Shown in pieces: positions 52,730-62,392 of a stretch of 64,000 nt of DNA. The DNA is from Njordibacter sp905182035 (GTDB lineage: Bacteria; Pseudomonadota; Gammaproteobacteria; Pseudomonadales; Balneatricaceae), in assembly GCF_047730075.1 (NCBI RefSeq), contig NZ_CP159831.1, positions 1,922,001-1,986,000 on the forward strand, given 5' to 3'. Every line of letters starts with the position of its first letter. Within the stretch, counting starts at the first letter, position 1. The notes under the pieces were generated by a model. It was not told the origin of the DNA, did not search any database, and was given only the letters and a program-made list of their open reading frames with translations. A program made the position numbers and the translations under genes.

Positions 52730-53784
52730 CCAAAACCCGACTTAATCAAAAGCCAGCAGATTGGCAAACCTATACCTCTCAGGCTACCAATTTCATTATT
52801 TTTTTATACATAAGAGGTGGTGTTTTACCCTGGTTTCTAGTTTTGGCAGTACTTGGTTTTAGCTTTTCTAGTGAGTACTTTCTCACCCAAGCGAATCTAC
52901 GTGGTATTTCCATGCATTCCACCTACCTAATTCTGGTTGCAATGGCACAAATGTTAGTTATGCTCACTGCAGGCTTAGATTTATCTGTTGGCGTAATGAT
53001 TGCTATGACCTCAGTCGCCTCATCTCTTACTATGGGTGCAATGTGGTCAGGGCATGGTTCTGGCTGGGAATCGATTTTAATTGGGTGCGTAGTGGGCCTG
53101 GGGGCCTGTGCGAGCATTGGGCTAGTTAACAGTATTGGTGTTGCGTGGTTCCGTGTGCCCGCCTTTATCATGACCTTAGGTATGTCATCGATAGTGCTCG
53201 GCTTAGCCTTATCTTTGACCGGTGGTATCCCCATTTATGGTATGCCACCAAGTTTTACCGACATTTTTGGTTATGGCGTCTGGGCTGGCATACCCGTACC
53301 TATTCTCGTAACCCTTCCTTGCATAAGTTTAATGTACATATTCCTTAATTGGACCAGGGTGGGGCGTTATATATATGCAATTGGTGGCAACCTAAGAGCT
53401 GCTCAATTGTCGGGGATTAATACCAAATTATGCCTCGTGATTGCCTACACTACTGCAGCTTTATTTACTGGCATTGCAGCACTTTTAATCACCGCAAGGC
53501 TGGAAACGGGTGAATCTAATTTAGGGGTGAGTTACCCTTTGCTATCAATCGCAGCCTGCGCTATTGGCGGCGTAAGTTTACACGGTGGAATTGGTAAATT
53601 ACATAATGTGGTTTTAGGAGCCATTTTCATCATTTTAATTCAGAACGGAATGAACCTGATGCGTATAAATTCATACTACCAAATGGTAGCCATTGGCTCT
53701 CTACTCATCATTTCCATCATGGCCGAAAATTTTCGCCAGCGCCTCGTCCTTACCTATAAAAATAAGATTAGACCGAACACCTGA
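52726..53784 (+). CDS. Ribose-type ABC transporter permease
   Basis: 352 residues, RbsC family, about nine or ten membrane segments. It shows 'MLVMLTAGLDLSVGVMIAMT' near residue 85, 'RVPAFIMTLGMSSIVLGLAL', the ATPase-contact motif 'AIGGNLRAAQLSGIN' near residue 222 and 'AACAIGGVSLHGGIGKLHNV'. One permease would form a homodimer, unlike the two unequal permeases of the opposite operon. It completes a TorT-like binding protein-ATPase-permease importer. Confidence 0.92.
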   Translation: MTKTRLNQKPADWQTYTSQATNFIIFLYIRGGVLPWFLVLAVLGFSFSSEYFLTQANLRGISMHSTYLILVAMAQMLVMLTAGLDLSVGVMIAMTSVASSLTMGAMWSGHGSGWESILIGCVVGLGACASIGLVNSIGVAWFRVPAFIMTLGMSSIVLGLALSLTGGIPIYGMPPSFTDIFGYGVWAGIPVPILVTLPCISLMYIFLNWTRVGRYIYAIGGNLRAAQLSGINTKLCLVIAYTTAALFTGIAALLITARLETGESNLGVSYPLLSIAACAIGGVSLHGGIGKLHNVVLGAIFIILIQNGMNLMRINSYYQMVAIGSLLIISIMAENFRQRLVLTYKNKIRPNT

Positions 53785-53835
53785 TTAAACAACATTGAAC
53801 ACCTTTATTATTAACAACTTAGAGACGGATTTCTT

Positions 53836-54516
53836 ATGACCTATTCAAGCGCCACCGGCGCCCTATTCCCTGCGCAAAATTTGCGCATTTTAATTGCAGA
53901 TGACCATGCTCTAGTTAGGGGTGGTCTAGCCCTAGTTGTTGCTATGGCAGCACCAGACTGCAAAGTTTTTGAAGCCAATAGTTATAATCAAGTTATCGAG
54001 GTGTTATCTACCCAAGCCGATATTGATCTTATAATGCTCGATTTAAATATGCCTGGCATGGACGTTAACACCAGCCTTACTTCAATCCGCCGCCAGTGGC
54101 CTGATGTTCCAATTATCGTCGTTTCCGTACGTGATGACATTGACTCAATTCGAACTGCAATGGCGACTGGCGTCTCAGGATACATTCCAAAGTCATTGCC
54201 CCCTAACGTTACTCTAAGTGCTATTAAGTTAATATTAGAAGGTGGTATTTATGTTCCCCCTCATGTGCTTAATTTTATCGATGACGTCGCCGCACCTGCA
54301 CAAAACTTGCAACCAAATCCAACTGTAGATCTGACCCGCAGGCAACAAGATGTGTTGAAACTAATGCAATCAGGTCTTTCAAACCAAGCCATCGCCGATC
54401 AGTTAGGTTTGACCTTACCAACCATTAAAATGCACGTGTCAGCGTTGTTTAAAAAGCTGCAGGTGAAAAACCGAACCGAGGCTGTGGCCTTTTATGGTAA
54501 AGCTCAAGAAGATTAG
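53836..54516 (+). CDS. NarL/FixJ-type response regulator
   Basis: 226 residues. Receiver domain (~17-135): acidic pair 'IADDHALVRGG', phospho-acceptor Asp in 'LIMLDLNMPGMD' near residue 76, Thr/Ser and Lys in 'VSVRDDIDS' and 'GYIPKSLPP'. LuxR helix-turn-helix (~165-226): 'LTRRQQDVLKLMQSGLSNQA' then 'TIKMHVSALFKKLQVKNRTE'. It is a DNA-binding output protein, probably phosphorylated by the convergent hybrid kinase. It is likely co-transcribed with the TorT-like importer (51-base gap). Confidence 0.93.
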   Translation: MTYSSATGALFPAQNLRILIADDHALVRGGLALVVAMAAPDCKVFEANSYNQVIEVLSTQADIDLIMLDLNMPGMDVNTSLTSIRRQWPDVPIIVVSVRDDIDSIRTAMATGVSGYIPKSLPPNVTLSAIKLILEGGIYVPPHVLNFIDDVAAPAQNLQPNPTVDLTRRQQDVLKLMQSGLSNQAIADQLGLTLPTIKMHVSALFKKLQVKNRTEAVAFYGKAQED

Positions 54517-54517
54517 C

Positions 54518-56545
54518 CTATAGATGGTTTGATATTGCTGCCCGCAGTTTTGCTGGCCTTACGGGCTTACACAAGACTAGGTAACCTTGTTCTTTGATGC
54601 CCTTAATATGATTGTCATCCACGTCGCCAGTAACAATTATTGTAGGGATATCCAAACCTAACGTCATGCAAACTCGCTGGGCGGCTTCGACGCCATTAGC
54701 CACGCCTGGCAATCGGTGGTCCGCCAAAATTAGTCCAGGTATAGTTTGACTGGCACCGGAAGCCCACGCCAAGGCCTCTGCTGCATCTTGAGCACAATGC
54801 ACTACACAACCCCAAGATTCCAACAACTGCTTACTCGCCTTCTGCACCTCAAGGTTATCCTCTATCAGTAAAATGCGCTCACCGAGTAATGACTTAACTC
54901 CTAAGTTTGATAAGGTTGAGGTGTTTGGATTCATAGTTGCATATCCCAGATCCACTTGCACTGCAAACCGCGACCCACGCCCTAAGTTGGAGTCACACTC
55001 AATATCATGGTCTAAACAAATGGACAAACGCTTAGCAATTGCTAAGCCTAAACCAAGGCCCTTGCCTCGATCCCTTTCTTTGTTATCAAGTTGATAGAAA
55101 TCATCAAAAATGGGAGCAAGCTGATGTTTGGGTATGCCACAACCGGTATCCATTACTTCGATACATAAATGTTGCTGGCGTCTGCGGCACCCAACAAGCA
55201 CAGATCCACTTCGGGTGTAACGTAAGGCGTTGGAAACGAAGTTACTGATAATACGTTCAACCAAGGTAATATCGCTGTATAAATACACATGGCACGGCAC
55301 AATCCGCAAACGTATGCCTTTTTCCTCGGCTAAAGGTAAATATGCACGAGCAACACTTTGTAGTAGATTTTGTACGCAGAAATTTTCTTTTGTAGGTTTG
55401 ATAGCCCCCGCTTCTAGCTGTGACACATCTAACAGCGCATTTAACAACAGAGTTGTTGATACAGAAACAGCATCAATATCATCCACTATTTTAACAATAT
55501 CTTGGGATTCCACCTTTTGCCTTAGAGCCGCAATGTACATTTGCATTGCACTTAGTGGCTGCCTCAGGTCATGGCTGGCAGAAGCCAAAAAAACTGACTT
55601 AGCACGGTTCGCTCGCTCGGCCTCATTAATGGCCTTGGCAAGATCTTCACCTTGGGTCCACAGATCGTGTTTAAGCCGATTAAAACTTCGTCCCATTCGG
55701 CCCAACTCGTCTTGACGCAGGATAATTGACTTCTCAAACTCCGATTCTTCAACTTTATGCAAGGGCGCAAAGACGTTTATTGTATCCGTGAGTTGTTGTA
55801 AAGGCTTAGCTATTACATTTCTTACAATGACGTACATTATGGTCAATACTAGGACTAACGCTAATAGCGTCGTCAAAATAATTAATCCAATGGCGATTTT
55901 TTCTTCAAAAAAAACCTCACTTTCTGTATCCTGGTTGACAGATTTTATCATCTCATCAAAGGCTAAAAAATACTTGTCCGTGAGCACTTCAATGCCTGAC
56001 AGCTGGCTTAACATTGCCCCAGTATTAGCTGATGTAGGCCTACTTTGAAGCCAAGCCTCTACCTTTTTTTGGTAACCTTGGGTAGACCTTCTTAACTCAA
56101 ACAAAATAGACAACAAGCTGGATTTATTTTCTGCAACCATCGTGTGCTGTGAACCTTCTTCGCTAGCTAACACCCGTATCCTTGTTTCCACTTCAGCGAT
56201 GGTTTGTTGCAGCAATAGGCCGCTTTCTAAAAATTCAACACCGTTAAATGAAACCACATTCAACAATGGACTCATTGACGATTCAGTTGTATTGGATAAG
56301 ATGATTCGCTGAGCACTTGTATACTGAGCCTGGATTAAAAAGCCAATATTTGATGCCGAATGAATCAACGGTAAGTTGGCAGAGGTTAGTCGTGCAGATA
56401 TATCAGCTAAATTCTTAACCTGTATGATGGCAACACCAACCACGGCAACAAAGCCTAACAATACAACAGTCATTAAGACCGTAATTTTTTGGCTCATAGA
56501 CAAACGGTTGGCGAAGTAATGACTCGATTTCACGGGCTTACGCAA
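54518..56545 (-). CDS. Hybrid sensor histidine kinase
   Basis: 675 residues. Membrane segment 1 (~20-42), an all-helical periplasmic sensor of about 175 residues (TorS/MCP-like four-helix type), membrane segment 2 (~220-242), HAMP (~243-300), HisKA with 'SASHDLRQPLSAM' near residue 330, HATPase with 'NFVSNALRY', 'DTGCGIP' and 'GLGLGLAIAKR', then a receiver domain (~556-675) with Asp in 'LILADHRLPG'. There is no HPt domain, unlike E. coli TorS. The TorT-like protein probably presents ligand to the sensor domain. It converges with the response-regulator gene with one base between stops. Confidence 0.93.
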   Translation of the reverse strand: MRKPVKSSHYFANRLSMSQKITVLMTVVLLGFVAVVGVAIIQVKNLADISARLTSANLPLIHSASNIGFLIQAQYTSAQRIILSNTTESSMSPLLNVVSFNGVEFLESGLLLQQTIAEVETRIRVLASEEGSQHTMVAENKSSLLSILFELRRSTQGYQKKVEAWLQSRPTSANTGAMLSQLSGIEVLTDKYFLAFDEMIKSVNQDTESEVFFEEKIAIGLIILTTLLALVLVLTIMYVIVRNVIAKPLQQLTDTINVFAPLHKVEESEFEKSIILRQDELGRMGRSFNRLKHDLWTQGEDLAKAINEAERANRAKSVFLASASHDLRQPLSAMQMYIAALRQKVESQDIVKIVDDIDAVSVSTTLLLNALLDVSQLEAGAIKPTKENFCVQNLLQSVARAYLPLAEEKGIRLRIVPCHVYLYSDITLVERIISNFVSNALRYTRSGSVLVGCRRRQQHLCIEVMDTGCGIPKHQLAPIFDDFYQLDNKERDRGKGLGLGLAIAKRLSICLDHDIECDSNLGRGSRFAVQVDLGYATMNPNTSTLSNLGVKSLLGERILLIEDNLEVQKASKQLLESWGCVVHCAQDAAEALAWASGASQTIPGLILADHRLPGVANGVEAAQRVCMTLGLDIPTIIVTGDVDDNHIKGIKEQGYLVLCKPVRPAKLRAAISNHL

Positions 56546-56634
56546 TTAGTAACGATTACTCACCTTAACAGAATTAATCACGATTATCTGACGGAATTCT
56601 TGCATCTGAATACCTGCCAAATTAGAGCCCCCAG

Positions 56635-57756
56635 TTAATGGGAGGCTTTGCGCCAATTCAAATCCTGCAAAGCGCTCTTAAGCTGTTGCAGCGGCCAACT
56701 TTCTTCAACAGCCTGCAGTAATAAATCACGCCCGCTTAAAGGCTTTAGACTTATTCCTGGCGCATCACGATCCATGTTGCTAGAAAAGGGATAACTATCA
56801 CTTAGGGCTGTCGCTACAGCTGATAATTCCTCATCGTTTAGCTTGGATACACTAAGATGATGATAACAAGCCAGTTGCATGCGCTGCTGGTCGATAGATT
56901 CCATCGCTTTACCGAATGCAGAAGATATCTGCAGTAAATTGGCCATACGCTCTACATCTGCTGAAGTATTTGCTCCGGCTCCATGCATTAATGCAGGATT
57001 AAAAAACATACCATCGCCTTTCTTCAAAGGCATTTGCACCGCATGCTCAGCAAAATAGGCTTTGAATAAAGGGTTGCGGTAAAGTCCATAACCATGTTCG
57101 TAGCGCTGAGAGTAGGGTAATAGTAAGGTTGGACCAGATTCTATAGGCATATCTATATGGGCCACGGCGCCTTGTAAGGTGAGCATAGCCGACATCTTCT
57201 GAACGTGCAGTGGGTAGCGCTGCAGCTCTTCATCATTAGTAAAGCCCAAATGATAGTCTCGATGGGGTTGTTGGGCAGCACCACCTGGGTGTATCAAATT
57301 AACTTGTGAGGTGATCTGGTAATCTGGCCCTAGCCAAGCTGAACACACATCCGCCAACAGGGGGTTTTTATAATAATCTATGAAGGCTTTTGCATTATGA
57401 ACCGCCATTTTTTCCAAACAGTTCCAAACACGGCTATTAGCACCCGAAGCTGCAAAATGATCAGCCAGATCGTGTTGGGTTTTGTTTTGATCATGCAACA
57501 AATCATAAAACACCTGCGTTGCAGCATCTACAACTGCCATTTGATCAAATAACTTACGGACTACAAAGACGCCTGCACCTTGCTGCCAGCATTTAATCCA
57601 CTCGGCTTCAACATCCGCCTTAGCACTGGCATCCAAGCGGCGCAACTGATCACCATCATAAACCGGAATATGCTTTTGGAAATCAACCGCGTTGGGATAG
57701 TTTTCCGACTCATGTTTCTGACTTAGACTGGCTACAAACATGTTTATGTCAGCCAT
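56635..57756 (-). CDS. Phytanoyl-CoA dioxygenase (PhyH) family protein
   Basis: 373 residues. The 2-oxoglutarate/iron site is readable: HxD in 'AAQQPHRDYHLGF' near residue 164, the distal His in 'NPALMHGAGANTS' near residue 255 and an Arg shortly after in 'VERMANLLQ'. PhyH proteins hydroxylate small molecules using 2-oxoglutarate and O2. It follows iolG by 4 bases, so it is the last gene of the inositol operon. It may hydroxylate an inositol derivative or related ligand. I know no defined reaction for this context. Confidence 0.85.
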   Translation of the reverse strand: MADINMFVASLSQKHESENYPNAVDFQKHIPVYDGDQLRRLDASAKADVEAEWIKCWQQGAGVFVVRKLFDQMAVVDAATQVFYDLLHDQNKTQHDLADHFAASGANSRVWNCLEKMAVHNAKAFIDYYKNPLLADVCSAWLGPDYQITSQVNLIHPGGAAQQPHRDYHLGFTNDEELQRYPLHVQKMSAMLTLQGAVAHIDMPIESGPTLLLPYSQRYEHGYGLYRNPLFKAYFAEHAVQMPLKKGDGMFFNPALMHGAGANTSADVERMANLLQISSAFGKAMESIDQQRMQLACYHHLSVSKLNDEELSAVATALSDSYPFSSNMDRDAPGISLKPLSGRDLLLQAVEESWPLQQLKSALQDLNWRKASH

Positions 57757-57760
57757 GGCA

Positions 57761-58786
57761 CTATTCCCTATTAGACTGAACGTCAGCTAAGCCAATTTCG
57801 CTCACTGCAACACTGCGCCCTTGTTGCACAGATAGAATGGCTGCTTCTGCTAGACGTAACGCTTGGTATCCGTCATCCATGCTGGGTAGTACTAGGTCAA
57901 CACCATTGAGTGCTGAAATAAACCCAGCTAATTCAGATCGGTACGCTTGTTCATAGCGTTCCAAGAAAAAATGCAGTGGCTTGGCTCTTGTCGCACCCGC
58001 TTTGGTATAACTGGTGAGGGTATGTTCGTTAACATTAGTGGCCGTTAACATGCCTTTACTGCCATGGACTTCGAAGCGCTGGTCATAACCAAAACTAGCA
58101 CGACGGCTATTAGATATTTGTGCTAATTTGCCAGATGCAGTGCGCATTATTACTAATGCCGTATCCACATCACCCGCTTCACCAATAGCGGCATCAACTA
58201 GGCATGAAGCCTGGGCTGAGACCTCTACCACTTCTTCACCTAGTAAAAACCGTGCCATATCAAAATCATGAATGGTCATATCACGAAATAACCCACCCGA
58301 GACCTTGATGTATTCTACCGGCGGTGGTGAAGGGTCTTTGGAAATGACACTAACCATCTCCACTTCACCTATTTCACCTGCAGCAATACGCTGCTGCAGT
58401 GCAGCAAAGTTGGCATCAAAACGACGGTTAAAAGCCAACATAGAAATAATATTACTGGCCTTGATTTTGGCCACAACCTCTTGTACCCGAGGTAAGGACA
58501 AATCGATGGGTTTTTCACAAAACACATGCTTGCCTGCTGCTACGGCTTGCTCAATTAGATCAGCATGAGTGTCTGTGGCTGAACATACCAGCACCCCATC
58601 AATGGTAGGATCGCCAAATATTTGTTCTGGCGTCATTTGCTCGCAACCAAGCACCTTACTCAATTGATCAGCATTAGGCTGATAAGGATCATATAAGGCT
58701 ACCAACTGCGCCTCTGGATTAAGGAGGACATTGCGGCCATGAATATTGCCAATGCGGCCCGCACCCAATAATGCTAGTTTAACCAT
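57761..58786 (-). CDS. iolG: Inositol 2-dehydrogenase
   Basis: 341 residues from the ATG at 58786 (AGGTG seven bases upstream; TTG at 58798 less likely). Rossmann fold 'LALLGAGRIGNIHGRNVLL', the cofactor-site 'CEKPIDLS' with catalytic Lys near residue 95, and 'DMTIHDFDMARFLLGEE' with the Asp/His pair near residue 170. It oxidises myo-inositol to scyllo-inosose with NAD+. Position between iolE and the PhyH gene supports the assignment over other Gfo/Idh/MocA members. Confidence 0.93.
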   Translation of the reverse strand: MVKLALLGAGRIGNIHGRNVLLNPEAQLVALYDPYQPNADQLSKVLGCEQMTPEQIFGDPTIDGVLVCSATDTHADLIEQAVAAGKHVFCEKPIDLSLPRVQEVVAKIKASNIISMLAFNRRFDANFAALQQRIAAGEIGEVEMVSVISKDPSPPPVEYIKVSGGLFRDMTIHDFDMARFLLGEEVVEVSAQASCLVDAAIGEAGDVDTALVIMRTASGKLAQISNSRRASFGYDQRFEVHGSKGMLTATNVNEHTLTSYTKAGATRAKPLHFFLERYEQAYRSELAGFISALNGVDLVLPSMDDGYQALRLAEAAILSVQQGRSVAVSEIGLADVQSNRE

Positions 58787-58798
58787 TGTCTTCAACAC

Positions 58799-59698
58799 CT
58801 AATTAATAATTGAGTAACCTGCTGCCAAGGCTGCCTGTTGCAGAGCTTTATAACCCATACACGCATATTCGTATGGGTTAGCTTTCGCAGGGTCTTGTTC
58901 AGCTTCCACGATCACCCATCCTTCATAGTTTTTGTCAGCTAGGGCTTGCAGAAAACTGCCATAATCAATCATGCCGTCTCCTGGCACAGTAAATATACCG
59001 CGTAGCACACAATCTAGAAACGAGTCTTGGCTAGGGTCTACTGATGCCATAATATGCTGGCGGATATCTTTGGTATGAACGTGGTTAATACGATGGCCAT
59101 AACGATCCACCACACCCAATAGGTCACCACCAGCAAATACCAAATGTCCCGTATCTACCAACAGTCCTACTGCATCACCGGTGTTTTGCATGACTAAATC
59201 TAGTTCGTGCTCGGTTTCAACACCTGTACCCATGTGATGATGAAACGATAATGGCACACCTTCACTAGCACAATACTGCGCCACTTTGGTGAGACGTTCA
59301 CCATAGGCCACAAATTTGTCATCAGCGAGGATAGGCTTATTGCACAATGGCGCATTGCGCACATTTTGTACGGTTTTCCAGGTTTCTCCATACACTAAAA
59401 CTGCGGCACCTAGGTCACGAAATAGCTCCAGTTGCGGTTGCATATTGGCAATTTCTTGCTCCGCACTAATATCCAACAACTGGCCCGAATACCACCCTGA
59501 CACTAGCTGCAAATCGTGTTCTTTAAGCACCTTACCAAGATTGGCTTTATCCTTAGGAAACTTGCCACCTGTTTCTGTACCTGTAAAGCCTGCTAAACGG
59601 GTTTCACGGAGACAGGTTTCTAACGAGGTGTCTCCGCCTAACTCGGGCAGATCATCATTAGTCCAAGAAATTGGGGACATTCCAAACTTTAAATTCAT
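58799..59698 (-). CDS. iolE: Myo-inosose-2 dehydratase
   Basis: 299 residues from the ATG at 59698; the open frame goes on to 59755 inside iolB. It is an AP-endonuclease-2-type TIM barrel with 'FGMSPISWTNDDLPELGG', 'LSFHHHMGTGVETEHELD', 'GLLVDTGHLVFAGGD' and 'HVHTKDIR', holding metal-binding His, Asp and Glu residues. It dehydrates scyllo-inosose in the second step of inositol breakdown. The gene follows iolB by 19 bases. Confidence 0.95.
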   Translation of the reverse strand: MNLKFGMSPISWTNDDLPELGGDTSLETCLRETRLAGFTGTETGGKFPKDKANLGKVLKEHDLQLVSGWYSGQLLDISAEQEIANMQPQLELFRDLGAAVLVYGETWKTVQNVRNAPLCNKPILADDKFVAYGERLTKVAQYCASEGVPLSFHHHMGTGVETEHELDLVMQNTGDAVGLLVDTGHLVFAGGDLLGVVDRYGHRINHVHTKDIRQHIMASVDPSQDSFLDCVLRGIFTVPGDGMIDYGSFLQALADKNYEGWVIVEAEQDPAKANPYEYACMGYKALQQAALAAGYSIIN

Positions 59699-59717
59699 TA
59701 GCGTATCTCTAACTATG

Positions 59718-60518
59718 CTATTTTTTTTCCAGCATCCATTCGTGCGCTGGGTCATTATAAAAGTGCCATTCCCTTATAGGGCCAGCCATAACGTTTAAGT
59801 AGTACCCGGTATAACCGTGAGGCACACCAACAGGGTGATAACCTTTCGGCACTAAAACCACGTCTCTATCTTCCGCAGACAAGGTTTCGTCTAAGCTACG
59901 GTCATCGGTATACACGCGCTGGTGTGCATAACCAGAAGCAGGGCTTAAACGATGGTAATAGGTTTCTTCCAATAAAGTTTCCTCAGGGCTAGCGTCACGA
60001 TCGTGCTTGTGCGGTGGGTAAGACGACCAATGCCCAGAAGGGGTAATCACTTCAACCACTAACAAGCCATCAGCGGCCTCGGTTTCTGGCAAAATATTTC
60101 GCACATAGCGGGTGTTGGTGTCTTTACCTCTAACTTCTTGAGACATAGTGGCAACATCTATTAGCCGTGCTGACCCGCTATTGCCATGCCCCGGTGCACT
60201 GCACACAGCCACTTCAATAGAATCTAGGGCGACTATACTAACTGCTTCCCCTGCAGGCACATATACAGCACCTGGTGGTTGATCAACAAACACGCTGTCT
60301 CGGCCTCCTACATCAGTCCAACTTTGCAGACCCACAGAGATATTAGCAGTGCCTGTCAATATAACAATACACAACTCTCGCCCTGCCTGTTGGCACTGTA
60401 AAGTTTCACCTTCTGCTAAATCGTGCACCGCAAAACCAACATAGCTCCAACCAGCAGACTGAGGTGTAACTTGATGAACTTGGCTCGTAGCGGCTGGTTT
60501 GATTAATAGTTTAGACAT
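59718..60518 (-). CDS. iolB: 5-deoxy-glucuronate isomerase
   Basis: 266 residues. A double cupin with the metal motif 'PPHKHDRDASPEETLLEETY' near residue 170 and 'VLVPKGYHPVGVPHGYTGYY' near 220, both typical for IolB. It isomerises 5-deoxy-D-glucuronate to 5-dehydro-2-deoxygluconate. It is 3 bases behind iolD. Confidence 0.95.
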   Translation of the reverse strand: MSKLLIKPAATSQVHQVTPQSAGWSYVGFAVHDLAEGETLQCQQAGRELCIVILTGTANISVGLQSWTDVGGRDSVFVDQPPGAVYVPAGEAVSIVALDSIEVAVCSAPGHGNSGSARLIDVATMSQEVRGKDTNTRYVRNILPETEAADGLLVVEVITPSGHWSSYPPHKHDRDASPEETLLEETYYHRLSPASGYAHQRVYTDDRSLDETLSAEDRDVVLVPKGYHPVGVPHGYTGYYLNVMAGPIREWHFYNDPAHEWMLEKK

Positions 60519-60521
60519 AGC

Positions 60522-62372
60522 TTAATACCCTCGCTCTGCTAGACGTTTAGCAGTCCACTCTTGGTGCTTGGTAACAACTTCTTTACGGGGTGACACTTCT
60601 GGCACTTCCACTTCCCAATAGGCTCCGCCTGGTGAACAATGAAGAGGATCTGTATCAATTACCACCACACTCACACCAGCACGTTGTCGCGCTGCCAATA
60701 CGGCTTGCTTCAGCCCACCTATATTATCAACGTGAACCGCATGAGCACCCATTGCACGAGCGTGGCCAGCAAAATCAATTTGCGCCAAACCTTTGTTGTA
60801 AGTATCTTGCAATAAGTTGTTGAAGTTGGCACCACCAGTGGCCATTTGCAGGCGATTAATACAACTAAAGCCCCTGTTGTCCAGTACCACGATAGTTAAC
60901 TGTAAACCCATGCTAACAGCCGTAGCCACGTCTGAGTTCATCATCATGTAGGACCCATCACCCACCATGACGACCACCTCACGATCAGGACAAGCCAGTT
61001 TAGCCCCTACACCACCACAAATTTCATAACCCATGCAGGAGTAGCCATACTCCAAGTGATAACCACCCACCTGCTCTGCTCGCCAATGCTTGTGCAATTC
61101 TGAAGGCAAGCTGCCAGCCGCAGCAACCACTACTGCATTTTTATCAACACTTGTGTTTACAGCAGCAACAACCTGCGCATCTGACGGTATCGTCTGGTCG
61201 TCTGTAGCAGGTAAAATATCCTCACAAAGCTTCTCCCATGCAGCAATACCCTCTTGAGTTCTTTGCTGCCAAGCTGCTGAGGTAACATAGCCACCCAACT
61301 GCGATGATAATGCTTGCAGACCTAACCTAGCATCACTCAACAAACTTTGGGCGCGGTATTTAACCGCGTCCATAGGCTGCACGTTAAGTTGAATCACTTG
61401 GCCCTTAAACAAGGTGTTAGAACCTGATATAAAGTCTTGTAATCGCGTACCTACGGCCAAAACTACGTCTGCATTGGCAGCCAAATCATTGGCACTGTCT
61501 ACGCCGGTCACACCCACAGCACCAGCATTTAGTGGGTCACTAGCAAACATTGAAGACTTACCCGCTTGGGTTTCAATGACCGGAATCTGATGGCGCTTAG
61601 CAAAAGCTTGTAATTCACTTTCTGCCAATGAGTAACGCACCCCACCACCAGCCACAATGACCGGCTGCTTAGCCCCTAGCAAAGCTTCTACCGCTTGATT
61701 TAATTCATGTTGGTCTGGACCTTGACGGCGTAGCCGCCATACCCGCTTTTCAAACATATATTCTGGGTAGTCAAAGGCTAGGGATTGCACGTCCTGGCAA
61801 ACACTGATGGTCGCAGGGCCACATAAAGCCGAATCAGTAAGCGCTACCATGGCCCTAGGCAAAGATTGAATCAATTGTTCTGGACGAGTGATACGATGAA
61901 AATAACGACTTACCGGACGAAGCGCATCGTTCACTGTGCTACTGCCATCAGCAAAGTTTTCAGACTGCTGCAGCACTGGATCGGGTTGACCTGAGGCAAA
62001 TACGTCGCCAGGCACTAGCAGCACCGGTAAGCGGTTAACGTAAGCTACTCCAGCAGCGGTCACCAAGTTAGTCGCACCTGGACCGATGGAGGTGGTTGCC
62101 ACCATTACTTGCTGACGCTGACGGGCCTTAGCAAACGCGATAGCCGCCAGAGCCATAGATTGCTCGTTATGGCCACGGTAGGTAGGCAACTGATCTCGCA
62201 CTTGATACAGTGCTTCGCCAATACCCGCCACGTTGCCATGACCAAATATAGCCCAAACACCAGCAAAAAAAGGCACTTCACTACCGTCATCAAGTTCAAC
62301 ATGTTGATTGATCAAAAAACGAGTCAAGGCCTGGGCGGTGGTTAATCGAATTGTTTGCATAGTTGTAGACAT
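60522..62372 (-). CDS. iolD: 3D-(3,5/4)-trihydroxycyclohexane-1,2-dione hydrolase
   Basis: 616 residues, a thiamine diphosphate enzyme. The catalytic Glu lies in 'YRGHNEQSMALAAIAFAKA' near residue 70. The TPP-binding motif is 'GDGSYMMMNSDVATAVSMGL' near residue 475. The end 'KEVVTKHQEWTAKRLAERGY' is typical for IolD. It opens the ring in the third step of the pathway. It starts about 20 bases after iolC ends and is followed closely by iolB. Confidence 0.96.
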   Translation of the reverse strand: MSTTMQTIRLTTAQALTRFLINQHVELDDGSEVPFFAGVWAIFGHGNVAGIGEALYQVRDQLPTYRGHNEQSMALAAIAFAKARQRQQVMVATTSIGPGATNLVTAAGVAYVNRLPVLLVPGDVFASGQPDPVLQQSENFADGSSTVNDALRPVSRYFHRITRPEQLIQSLPRAMVALTDSALCGPATISVCQDVQSLAFDYPEYMFEKRVWRLRRQGPDQHELNQAVEALLGAKQPVIVAGGGVRYSLAESELQAFAKRHQIPVIETQAGKSSMFASDPLNAGAVGVTGVDSANDLAANADVVLAVGTRLQDFISGSNTLFKGQVIQLNVQPMDAVKYRAQSLLSDARLGLQALSSQLGGYVTSAAWQQRTQEGIAAWEKLCEDILPATDDQTIPSDAQVVAAVNTSVDKNAVVVAAAGSLPSELHKHWRAEQVGGYHLEYGYSCMGYEICGGVGAKLACPDREVVVMVGDGSYMMMNSDVATAVSMGLQLTIVVLDNRGFSCINRLQMATGGANFNNLLQDTYNKGLAQIDFAGHARAMGAHAVHVDNIGGLKQAVLAARQRAGVSVVVIDTDPLHCSPGGAYWEVEVPEVSPRKEVVTKHQEWTAKRLAERGY

Positions 62373-62392
62373 AGCAGGTTACTCTTCTTTAA

